This document shows, one piece after another, positions 51,550 through 64,000 of a stretch of 64,000 nucleotides of DNA. Every line of letters starts with the position of its first letter. The stretch's first letter is position 1. The translations under genes were made by a program, and so were the position numbers. This stretch comes from Lepidurus packardi (taxonomy: Eukaryota > Arthropoda > Branchiopoda > Notostraca > Triopsidae), in contig JAKZAN010000004.1 in NCBI GenBank assembly GCA_023053545.1, positions 8,184,001-8,248,000 on the forward strand, written 5' to 3'. The notes beneath the pieces were generated by a model. That model made no database searches. It was not told the DNA's origin and saw only the letters and a list, made by a program, of their open reading frames with translations.

Positions 51550-52236
51550 AACACGCCAATAAACGATGATTGGCGTCGTCACGTGGAAGTACGTCGTCGA
51601 GCGTTGGAACGCCGCCGATCACGTCGCCGTACAAACCAACATCAACCTTCACAAGGCGAACAGCGCAATAAAGGAGGAGGACGCGTAACTATTGATGCCC
51701 AAACGGATGGCGACTTTACGCAAGTAAATATAAAGTAGAAAATAAAAAAAACGCGCAAAAAAGTTTGATAAACTCTGATATACGACCTCATTAAAAAGCT
51801 CGAACATCGATCAAGCGAAGCACAGACGGGCGTCCAGACTGAATTTTCACGCCTGACAGCCCCATCCGGAAAGGCATTCTGCGAAGTGGCAGAGATAGGC
51901 GTTCAGGTAGAAGAGGGCGAATTGGAACCTTGCGAAGATAAGGAGAAACCTGTAATCGATGCCCTAATCGCGTTCGTCATGGAGATCTCCGTCCTGGAAG
52001 TCACGGAAGAGGAAGAGCTCGCGTTCATCGCCCAAAAGAAAAAACAATTCGAAGAACGGAAACAAGCTCAGCTCACGGAACTCATTCTATTGCAAGCAGA
52101 GGTAAGTAAAACCACAACTGTAATTGTAAACTCGCCACGTTTTCATTAACGACACAATTAAAAGCCTAACGAACCTTTACAGGATGACCACGATAATGAG
52201 GAGGATGACGAGGCAGTCCCGCAAGAAGACACATAA
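51550..52236 (+). CDS. RSPH3-like radial spoke protein, short and 5'-incomplete
   Basis: RSPH3 is a component of the axonemal radial spoke stalk. Three exons in phase are visible: 51550-51723, 51799-52101 and 52183-52236. The first encodes an Arg-rich segment (EVRRRALERRRSRRR) and IDAQTD, like the region before and at the family VQTE motif. The second carries GVQTE, GVQVEEGEL and the conserved LEVTEEEELAFI, then a charged helix (QFEERKQAQLTEL). The third adds only an acidic tail (DDHDNEEDDE) and a TAA. The animal RSPH3 family continues well beyond this point with a long helical C-terminal region that is absent here. The first Met is not found; an upstream exon is likely. The 51723 donor is GTAAAT and the 51798 acceptor (TTAAAAAG) is weak. 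It is either a shortened functional protein or a decaying gene. Confidence 0.7.
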
Positions 52237-53617
52237 CAATTTTATATACATATTATATATATACCAGCGAGCAAAAGCAGCAGACATTTCATTTTATTTC
52301 ACATAGTAAAAAAGTTGTTCCGCCCTGATATACAATATATGGTACAATATATTATACCATATATTGTACCATATATGGTCTTATTGTACAGTATATGGTA
52401 CAAGACATTTCAAAATACATGCCAATCCCTATTAATTTATCTTATTAATAAATGTTGACTAAGCAAAAAAAAAATTTCATTTTCACCCCATTTTAGATTT
52501 AGCTGTCTAATTTAACTACATATACTGAATTTCTAAGATAGAATCTAAGCTTAGAATGGTAAGCTGGAAGCGAGGTACTTGGGAGAGTAAACGATTAAAA
52601 CTGATTCATGCCTGGTTGGGTTAAGGTGCCGCACACCAGATGAACTGTCAGGTGGAGCAACTCCCACAGGCTGCTCAACGCAACAGCAACCTAACCTTCC
52701 GTCAGGTGGTCAGCATTTGCCATGCTCATAATACAAGAGAACATTATCACTGCCAAGCGAGGGTGAATTCCAAATCAGAGCCACCCTCCCTTTCTGTAAC
52801 AACAACCCGATGTGGCTCCATTCTCCGTCCGGATCAGCTCCGCTCTTGCCGAGTTCATGTCTTGTGTTTGTTAGCCTAATGGGGAATACCGGGTGTTCTT
52901 TCCCCTCCTCCCAACCCCACCATTTTTAATAGTTGCATACTTTCAGGATACTAATGAGTTTGACTGACAAGATAACAAAAAAAAAAACACCTAATAGAAT
53001 TAATACTTTATTGGTTCAAACTCGTTCAATCCGTTTTGGACTTTTACCTCGTTTAGAATAAGTTGAACAGGAAGAGTGTTTTACGAAGTAGGATAGTCAG
53101 AGATCAGAAAATATCTAAAAACAAACCAAAGCAAATAAATATAAGCAAAAGTGTGTGGGGGGGTGGGTGCGTAAATTAGCATTGGAAGCCGAAACTATGA
53201 TGTCTTCTAACCCAGCTGACGTATTGTATAACTTCTAGGCATTGTTGATTCTGACATCACAGTCCACGCTTGATGACCGCAACCAAAGTTCTTTTTCCTC
53301 CTGCTCGCACCCCGCAGCTACCAAATAAATCCCACCCTTACATGCTCTCTTTGAGTTTCTATGTATAGCACCGTCAGCTGGAACACACCGGGTGTTTCAC
53401 CCACCCTGCCAATCTGACTACTATATTCCATGTACCATACCACCACCAATCGTACATCTCCTACCCCTCAAAATCCTGTTCCAACCCCCCCAACCCCCTT
53501 TTCCTCTTGTCACGATTACCGTCATGTGTGGCAGGTCACTTGCCATTTGCATACTTGTCCCGTCGAGCCAAAAGCAAAAGCACCGCACAAGTGCAATACC
53601 AAGATTCCCATTGAAGC
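52237..53617. other. Intergenic region between the RSPH3-like gene and PRDM13
   Basis: No gene is recognised. It contains the TATGGTAC palindrome cluster (52335-52400) just after the RSPH3-like stop, an A-run at about 52976-52987, a G-run near 53156-53167 and pyrimidine-rich sequence at about 53390-53510. An octamer (reverse) lies at 53545. Short open frames near 52640 and 53392 look like chance. Confidence 0.5.
52335..52376. repeat. Perfect 18-bp hairpin of TATGGTACAATA type
   Basis: The arm ATATATGGTACAATATAT (52335-52352) and its exact reverse complement (52359-52376) are separated by 6 bases. A third related copy (GTATATGGTACAAG) follows at about 52391. It lies 100 bases past the stop codon of the RSPH3-like gene, so it may be in the 3' untranslated region. 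Confidence 0.6.
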
Positions 53618-53625
53618 TATAAATA
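53618..53625 (+). promoter_or_regulatory. TATA box, probable PRDM13 core promoter
   Basis: TATAAATA lies 163 bases upstream of the predicted PRDM13 ATG. A start site about 30 bases downstream would fall near the initiator-like TCACTCATT at about 53650. This would leave a leader of about 130 bases. Confidence 0.4.
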
Positions 53626-53780
53626 CAGGAGTCTATCCTGATCGGGTCGTCACTCATTGCCAGTAATCAGTTACTCTACCACTTCTTTCCCGGAAGGCAT
53701 GACCATAGAGTTTGGTAGTCGTGATCGTCCCGAATACTCCAACTTCCGAAACTTTTGCCAGCAAGTGCTGTGAATTACAA

Positions 53781-55540
53781 ATGGAAAGTACAGTTGCATC
53801 TCGGATCGTTACAACGCCTTATGTAACAAGTGCTCAAACTCTATCGCCTGGACTATGTTCACTCCCTACAAAAATTCACACCGCTCCAAAAGCAGTTCCC
53901 AAAGACATACAGGTACACACACGAAGTTTCTTAATATATTAGCGAATTACCTGAAAAAACTGTAGCACCACCAAATTACTCTACACAAACTATTTACGAT
54001 TTAGAAGTACGGTAAACCTGTAATCGTTGCTTTTCGCGAATATGTATGCTAGCTTACAAGCAGTAAAATCGGAACCTATTTACAGGCAAGTTTATTAGCT
54101 TTGCAAGTAGTAAAACGAGAACGATATATAAGGCCACTACGAATCTCGAACCCTTAAGTTTTTTGTCTATTCACTGCCTTAACACAATTGCTACTCTAAT
54201 TTTAGATACACGTAGTGGATGGGATCCTTCGACCCGTACCGGCTTACGACCCTTGGATCTATCATCTAACTCTAGCCACTGATTGTCGGACCCAGAACGT
54301 CGAAATCCAACGATCTCAGGCGACTCGCACCAACTTGAGCTTAAAAGTGACCGATACCATTCCAGCTGGCGAAAATTTTCGTTTTTGGTTCTCAGAAGAT
54401 TTACTGGCTGCCTTAGAAATGCCTTTCCTAACGCCGAAAAATATTCGAGGTCCGTACCGATTTGTAAGAACTAATATTGCTAGACAAACTTTTTTCTTTC
54501 TTAGCTAATGTAGCACTAATTAAACTAATTTGGCTCTTCTTCTCCTGTACTAATCGTACACAATTATAACACACCTACTTACTCTTTGCATGTGCAAATG
54601 GTTCACAGGTGGTGGAATGTACGCTTGTCATGACTGCTCGTCCACGTATGACGCTCCTAACCCGCTCAAATTGCACTTATACATGAACTGCAAGGAGTTC
54701 CAAATGTCTAATTTATGGACACGAATCGCTTCACGCTTGCAAACAAGTCCCACAGCAACACTGGGTCCTTTTCATACCACTTCCTTGCCTAACATGAGTC
54801 TTCTCTACTCCAGTTTGACTTCTCTCTCTCAACCAATTGCTTCGCCTAGCACAATAACCAGTACCAGCCGTTCTCATACTAACACAAATCCAACGTTTAA
54901 TTACCTTTCCCCCTCTCAAACGTTACCTAATTCTCCCAGTATCGCTACCACGAATTGCCCCGCTCAGGTGGAGACATTTGTTTCCAATCTAGGCCGCTCC
55001 AAACACGGTCACGTGTGTTTATACTGCGGCAAAATGTACTCGCGCAAATATGGCCTTAAAATTCATATTAGGTAACTTGGAAACTTTGTAATTTTGTAAA
55101 GTAAAACTCACAACTTATACGAGTTTTATCATACAAAATTGTTTCCATCAGAACTCATACCGGGTACAAGCCTTTACGGTGCCAAGTCTGCTTGCGTCCA
55201 TTTGGAGACCCTAGTAATCTTAACAAACACATAAGGTTACACGCTGAGGGTCATACGCCTTACCGGTAAGAGTTAAAATGAAAATTAAATTTCAAAGTTT
55301 TAATGTCCATTGAACTGTTTCAGGTGTGAACATTGTGGTAAAGTACTGGTAAGGCGACGCGATTTGGATCGACACCTTAAATCAAGGCATCCAAATATTC
55401 CAGATAATGCAGCCGGTGACAGAAACATCAACAGTCCTAAGACAACCCTAGTGTCGCCTCGTTCGTCGAGCCGCTCTCAATCCTCAACGGGGCGAGATTT
55501 GCTCCGCGAGTCGCCCACATCCGAGATTGAGGATGTATAA
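53781..55540 (+). CDS. Prdm13: PR domain zinc finger protein 13
   Basis: Nuclear transcriptional regulator; in animals PRDM13 specifies neuronal subtypes. Five exons in phase (53781-53912, 54206-54449, 54609-55071, 55152-55265, 55324-55540) give 389 residues. A divergent PR/SET domain spans about residues 14-125, ending with [19 protein letters not shown], which aligns with the GEEL..WYS end of PR domains. Zinc finger 1 (YACHDC..H..MNC) follows directly, then a long Ser/Thr/Pro-rich linker. Three clustered C2H2 fingers come next: [34 protein letters not shown] and [17 protein letters not shown]. This finger trio is diagnostic for PRDM13. The exon 2 donor (GAG|GTCCGT) is weak but is the one that keeps phase. 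The first Met could be preceded by another exon. The gene is tail to tail with RpS4. Confidence 0.88.
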
Positions 55541-55623
55541 GCTGCAATTTTGTCTTCTCTTGTGCCAACTTATATCTTCATTGTAAACTTGAAATGCTTC
55601 CATGTAAAGACGAAGTGGACACA

Positions 55624-55629
55624 ATAAAT
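55624..55629 (+). terminator. Poly(A) signal of PRDM13
   Basis: Canonical AATAAA lies 84 bases after the PRDM13 stop, followed by a T-rich stretch. The RpS4 stop on the other strand is only 228 bases from the PRDM13 stop, so the two 3' ends nearly meet. Confidence 0.6.
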
Positions 55630-55767
55630 TTGCATTGTGTGCTCTTTTTACTAAAAATATTGGGGTGGTAGCTCCGTGTATTTACTGCTAGTTTGTCACT
55701 AACTGCTGTTACAACGCAAACCGCTTGGAAAATCCCTCCGGAGCTACACGGTCCAACGATAGACATC

Positions 55768-57927
55768 TTAGGCGGATCCAGCTTTGCTTGCCAGACGCCT
55801 GGTTCGTTCTTCGGCAATGCTGAGCTTAACTCCCTTGTCTCTGGGAAGGGAGACGTAGGGTTTGTTGCCTTTCCCGATGATGAAGATGTTGTTTAATCTG
55901 TCGACGTACAATACTTTCTTTACAAAATGTTTTTTTATCGTTCAGATTGGTTAATCGCTAGGAAAACTTTTTCAAGCTTGGTTCATTTTTCAAAGATTAA
56001 AAATGGGAAGTCCGAAGGCTTGGCTAGTATGCCAACTTAGATGGCATAAAATTTGAATAGAGACTCGAAGCATCTAACATCATTGTGAGTTAATTAAAAT
56101 TTCGTGTAAGCAATATTGGATATGAACTCTTGAATGGTAAAAGTAATACGCTGAATAATGAAAAGCTGTAGGCTATCTGGGTAATGCCGTCAGGACGATG
56201 AAATAACGTACAAGCGGCGACCATGACAGACTTTTTTGTTTATTCTTGGCCGTTTTTTGACCGGGAACGACGATATACGGATAACATTCCCGGCTTCGAA
56301 AGGCCCATGCAAACTGACTTGCTCCCGTATTATCCTCGGTGATTTATGCGTTGTTATTCGAGTTTCAATTTGTCCCGATTTCATTATTCAATATAATTAA
56401 TCACTATCTCGATTTTCAAAAATAACTTCTGAGAAAAGCCTTTTGTAATTACAATTGCTGTAAAAAATAATATAACCCTGAACACCAACACTAGGTGGCG
56501 CATCTATAGATTTGTAACTTCACTTCCAACTGTAGCTGAGGCCCCTACGTGGCGCCACGTTCTCAAAACGTAGTTTCATGGTATTAATACGGCGTCTCTC
56601 AACTAAGCATGCAACAACAAAGAACCATAACTTGCATAAGGTTACTTTCAAATGCTTCTAACTCCCTAATTGACCTCTTTAATAACTTAAAACTTGCAAG
56701 GTGAGACTAACCTACTCTACATTTAAATTAAGAAAGTCGAGATTGAAAATGAAACTTGGAATAACTTGCGCGAAGAAGTGCACCGGGAATATAGGGACTT
56801 TGCGAACCATACAAACTACTCATGAAAGGAGTTCTGGCTTACCTTGTGGCAAAGGTGTGTCCTAGAGCATCCTTTACATGGACGATATCGAAAGAGCCAG
56901 GATGACGTTCTCGGTTGACAATGGTACCCACACGCCCCAAATTGCGGCCTCCAGTGATCATGCAGAGGTTACCTGGGGATTAAAGTCGAGATTATTAGTC
57001 TAATACACGTTAAAAACTCAACGAGTAGTTTATTTAACGGGAGTTAAAACGTACCGGAATCGAACTTGATGAAGTCCATAATCTTGCCAGTGCTGATATC
57101 CACTTGGACGGTGTCATACACTTTCACTAAGGGATCGGGGTAACGGATGGTGCGGGCATCGTGAGTGGTAAGGAAGGGGATTCCTTTGGGTCCAACTTGC
57201 ACACGCTTGACCTTGCAGAGCTTGTACTAAGAAGGGATAGAAATGTTAGGTTCTGGCTTGATTTGAAATATCATGCAAATTACTTTGGCTTCTTCAGCTG
57301 TGATACGATGGATGGCGAAACGACCCTTCACGTCGTAAATGAGACGGAAGTTCTCTCCGGTCTTCTCAATGGAGATTACATCTACAATACGACATGTTCG
57401 TTTTTACTCGTGCTCGCGTGTTTTTAAGTTAAAATCAGCTTTGCTCACCCATAAAGCCGGCAGGGAAGTTGCTGTCGGTCCTGACTTTGCCATCGACCTT
57501 AATCAAGCGTTGCATAACAATTTTGGTGACTTCTGAGCCAGTCAAGGCATACTTGAGGCGATTACGAAGGAATACTACCAAAGGTAGCGATTCGCGCAAT
57601 TTGTGTGGTCCTGTGCTCGGTCTGGGGGCAAACACACCACCCAGTTTGTCCAGCATCCATGATTTAGGAGCTGCTAAGCGCTTTAAATGCTTTTTAGGTC
57701 CTCGCGCCTGCGAAAAACAAAAACGTTTTCGTTATTACAGCTGCCCTGCATGCCTAGAATACAAGTCATAAAACACACAATACATCACTTGACCTAATAA
57801 TTTAGCACTCAATGCACACAAGAAACCATGGCGAATAATACTTTACTAAAATATGCTCAAGATGGCCAATATTAACAACGATAAATCCTAAATACTCCAA
57901 AAGTCTACAGGACGGTCAACTTACCAT
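55768..57927 (-). CDS. RpS4: 40S ribosomal protein S4 (eS4)
   Basis: Small-subunit ribosomal protein that binds 18S rRNA. Exons on the minus strand are 57925-57927, 57449-57707, 57284-57381, 57055-57226, 56843-56972 and 55768-55897. They sum to 792 bases, giving 263 residues, exactly the usual eukaryotic length. The coding part of exon 1 is only the ATG. Exon 2 starts [20 protein letters not shown]. Family blocks seen: [62 protein letters not shown] and [20 protein letters not shown]. Introns are short except the last (55898-56842, 945 bases). A possible AGTAAA poly(A) signal is at 55681-55686. It is head to head with MTF-1. Confidence 0.96.
56488..56556 (+). promoter_or_regulatory. Two CTCF-like motifs in the long RpS4 intron
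   Basis: ACACTAGGTGGCGCA (56488-56502) and CCCCTACGTGGCGCC (56542-56556) each match 13 of 15 positions of the CTCF core CCASYAGRKGGCGCY. They have the same orientation and start 54 bases apart. The core motif is shared between vertebrate and insect CTCF. Both sit in the only long intron of the gene, between the PRDM13 domain and the housekeeping genes. Confidence 0.45.
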
Positions 57928-58109
57928 TTTGGGAAGAGCACTACGAAAGGAATACGAACATGAAAACTCTTCCGCGTAGGCTTTAGCTTTCGATGTTTCT
58001 CACTAGGCTTAACAAACTAAGGAGGTAAATAAACAAAAGAATGAACATTTTCTTTCTGGAAAGCGAAGTTAATTTTTCGGAGTGAAAACCTTAACTGTTA
58101 AAGTGCAGA
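57928..58109. promoter_or_regulatory. Shared divergent promoter of RpS4 and MTF-1
   Basis: Only 182 bases separate the two start codons, so both promoters must lie here or overlap the leaders. On the RpS4 strand a pyrimidine initiator TTCCTTTCG (complement of 57944-57952) resembles the TCT/TOP start typical of ribosomal protein genes. It would give a leader of about 22 bases. No TATA box and no metal response element (TGCRCNC) was seen. Confidence 0.5.
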
Positions 58110-60250
58110 ATGGATCCAAGCAGAGAAACTTCTTACGGAGATTCAGGAACCGATTTAAGCACCAATTTATCCAACATTCCTTCAATTGATGTATCTAATT
58201 ATGACATGGTTACAATCTTCGATGTTTCCTCGAACTTTAGCAACGATTCCCAAGGCCCCAACACTCCCAGAAGTCCCCAGTTTCTACCTCTGCAAAATAT
58301 GGAGTCTAGAGCTTGGAGTCGCAATGGAACTGATCTGAATTTTTCTAATAGTAACAGTTCCAGCATTCATCTCAATCAACAGGATATTATTATGGAACTC
58401 TGCGATAATATTCCGCTAGATGAAAACGCTGACTACATTCAGCACACTATCCGTCCTAACGAGATACACATGCAAATTCACGCATCCGATTCTTCTAAGA
58501 TTATTCCGAACAATCCTTCTCATGCCACACTCACTATAGAGTCCCGTGACGCCCAAACAAATGAAACTAAAACGAAGCGATTTCGTTGCGAATACGAAGG
58601 GTGTAGTCGTACCTATAGCTCGGCCGGAAATTTAAAAACACACTTAAAATCTCATAGAGGTGACTAATCATTCCACTGTATATTTCTCGCCTAACTTACG
58701 TTATTTTATAGGTCAGTATACGTTCAAGTGCTCTGAAAGCGAATGCGAAAAGGCGTTTTTAAATTCGCATAGCCTGAAAATCCATCTCAGGGTCCATACG
58801 AAAGATCGACCGTATTCTTGCGATGTTACGGGATGCGAGCGCAACTTTACCACTTTGTACCGTTTGAAAGCACACCAGCGTTTGCATACAGGAAACACCT
58901 TTAATTGCGAAGAAAACGGCTGTCTAAAATTTTTCACCACTTTAAGCGATCTACGGAAACATAATCTGATTCATTCCGGTCAAAAGCCTTACCAGTATGT
59001 TATAATTCCGTTCTATGGCTATTCTTAATTGTCTTTGCTTAGATGTTCTGTTTGCGAAAAGTCCTTTCGCGCTGGCCACCACTTGAAAACCCATAGCTTC
59101 TCCCACACGGGCATGAAACCGTACGTCTGTGATAATACCAATTGTAATAAGAAATTTGTGAAGCTGCACAGCTTAAAATCTCATCGATTACGCCACGAAA
59201 GGAAAGAAAAACAACAAAATGTAACTAAAATACGCAAACCAGCTCTTATTTTAGACTTAACAAAATTTTTTCAAGGAGAATGTCAGTTTAGAAGACCGGG
59301 AAAGCCATACGATTGCACGCCAAGTCCTACGCTCGGTTAAACCTGAAGAGGTTAAGATTACCACCGTTAATTCCGGGGATGGATTGCATGCTTATGCAGT
59401 GATCCCTCTAAACAAAGAAAACTTGAAACGCATGATGAAACGCAGTGGCATTAGCCTCCAAGATCTGTTGAAAAACAAATCCCTAGCTTTAAATCCCAAC
59501 GCTGAAGTCTCGGAAGAAGGCGAAATTCAAGAGGAAAATTCAATTTCCGATCCCACTTCCAATCAGTCCTTAACTTTGGCAGAGGAAGACGCGTCTGAAC
59601 TGCGCCAGTGGTTAGAGGCGATGGGCTACAAATCCGTAGCAGATGCCTTAGATCGGGACGTGCAACTACAGCAGTTGTTGGAAGAAGAAAGACAAGAAGC
59701 TCTTGAATGTTCCTCTGATTCTGACCGAGATTCCGAGAGCGAAGAGATCGACGTAGAAGCAGTGGATGAAGGAGAGTCTGATACGTGTGCCCGGATTCGA
59801 GGCGTACCCAATTCCAGTTACAACAGTACTAGAATCAAATCCTCGAATGATCAAAGGCAAGAAAAGTATTCTCCGCAGGAAGATACAGGACTATTGGCCA
59901 GTTTGACGGCGGAAGTCGACATTTGCAAGTGTAATCCTTGCTACTGCGACCCTAATGTAAACGACTGCTCTAAGTCTTGCAACCCTGTCATGGATGTGGA
60001 TCCAGAATCGAGAATCGAGAATCAGATCCAGAATCGATCCACAGTTGCTGTCCAGGAGTCCGATATTCCGCCAGAAAACGTTGCTGCCAATTGTTGTGGG
60101 AGCAGGGCCAGTAATAACTGTGGTTCGGGCGCCGTCATGCAGTCCAGTTGCAATTGCAAGTGCAGTTCTTTTACGCCAGCTTCTTCCAGTGCCAGTCCTT
60201 GTTGCGTTGTTGTGTGCTTAAAAAATCTGACGTCTTGCCAGGCTTGTTGA
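58110..60250 (+). CDS. MTF-1: Metal regulatory transcription factor 1
   Basis: Zinc- and metal-responsive activator of metallothionein-type genes. Four exons in phase (58110-58659, 58712-58994, 59043-59220, 59276-60250) give 661 residues. Six C2H2 fingers span about 158-330: [38 protein letters not shown] and YVCDNTNC. The RGQYTF linker between fingers 1 and 2 and the [15 protein letters not shown] block are MTF-1 hallmarks. Finger 5 has CxxC where other MTF-1 fingers have CxxxxC. After the fingers come a low-complexity acidic region and a cysteine cluster C-x-C-x2-C-x-C-x6-C-x3-C (59924-59980), like the copper-sensing cluster of fly MTF-1. A second Cys-rich tail runs to the stop. The 55-base intron 59221-59275 is inferred from the frame change; its acceptor (TTTTTTCAAG) is slightly weak. 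Confidence 0.9.
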
Positions 60251-60350
60251 AAATTAACACTCATTGAAAAAGAAAGTAATTATATCTATGATTTGACAGG
60301 CTAGTCATTAGTTGCCCACGCCAATGGTTTGTATTGATGAGGTACATGTA

Positions 60351-60436
60351 ATTAAATGCATTGAACTGTGTTGTACGTGCAAGACCCGTGCTTAATAGAA
60401 GCGATACAATTTATTACTAAAATCTCACTTTTTATT
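60351..60436. terminator. Facing poly(A) signals of MTF-1 and the ATPase gene
   Basis: On the plus strand ATTAAA at 60351-60356 is the best signal after the MTF-1 stop. On the minus strand AATAAA occurs at 60431-60436, just 15 bases past the ATPase stop, and again at 60410-60415. The genes converge with 201 bases between stop codons. Confidence 0.45.
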
Positions 60437-60451
60437 ACAAATAGACACAAT

Positions 60452-64000
<3,549 letters not shown>

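Noticed and set aside
52640-52879. 79-codon frame with scattered Cys and His before PRDM13
   Set aside because: The Cys/His spacing does not form a C2H2 finger and no splice join to PRDM13 exon 1 is in phase.
56190-56384. 64-codon minus-strand frame in the long RpS4 intron, read as a possible transposon fragment
   Set aside because: No transposase or polyprotein motif could be identified, and the intron borders are those of RpS4.

Overview
This is a 64 kb window of eukaryotic nuclear DNA, almost certainly arthropod and probably crustacean. The protein-coding genes have GT-AG introns that are mostly 50-110 bp. The best-conserved proteins are an intronless POU class III factor of the Ventral veins lacking type, PRDM13, ribosomal protein S4, MTF-1 with a fly-like copper cysteine cluster, and a Na+/K+-ATPase alpha paralogue. 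I could not fix genus or species from sequence alone.

The window has two halves. Bases 1 to about 49,000 form a gene desert around one developmental regulator, the vvl-type POU gene on the minus strand at 14154-15434. The rest of that half has no coding sequence I can assign. It holds simple repeats, homopolymer tracts, diverged dispersed repeats, small inverted-repeat elements, one TA-flanked Tigger/pogo-like element with a broken CENP-B-type DNA-binding domain (27846-28626), many octamer (POU) sites, a heat-shock-element-like array and a few exon-like segments of unknown meaning.

Bases 49,400-64,000 are gene dense. In order: an unrecognised four-exon Ser/Pro-rich protein (+), a short RSPH3-like gene (+), PRDM13 (+), RpS4 (-), MTF-1 (+) and a Na+/K+-ATPase alpha gene (-, its 5' end outside the window). 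PRDM13/RpS4 and MTF-1/ATPase are tail-to-tail pairs. RpS4 and MTF-1 are head to head, with only 182 bp between their start codons. For all six spliced genes the exon phases join consistently, and RpS4 assembles to exactly 263 residues, the usual eukaryotic length.

The most interesting signal is in the Na+/K+-ATPase. All the catalytic motifs are intact, but two asparagines of the ion-binding transmembrane helices are replaced: M4 reads A-Y-V-P-E-G instead of A-N-V-P-E-G, and M5 reads T-S-K-V-P-E instead of T-S-N-I-P-E. These are the same two positions that are both lysine in the brine-shrimp alpha2-KK pump, which has altered stoichiometry. Here the pair is Tyr plus Lys. Secondary points are an RSPH3 cut short before its C-terminal half, a second Cys-rich tail in MTF-1, and two CTCF-like motifs in the one long RpS4 intron.
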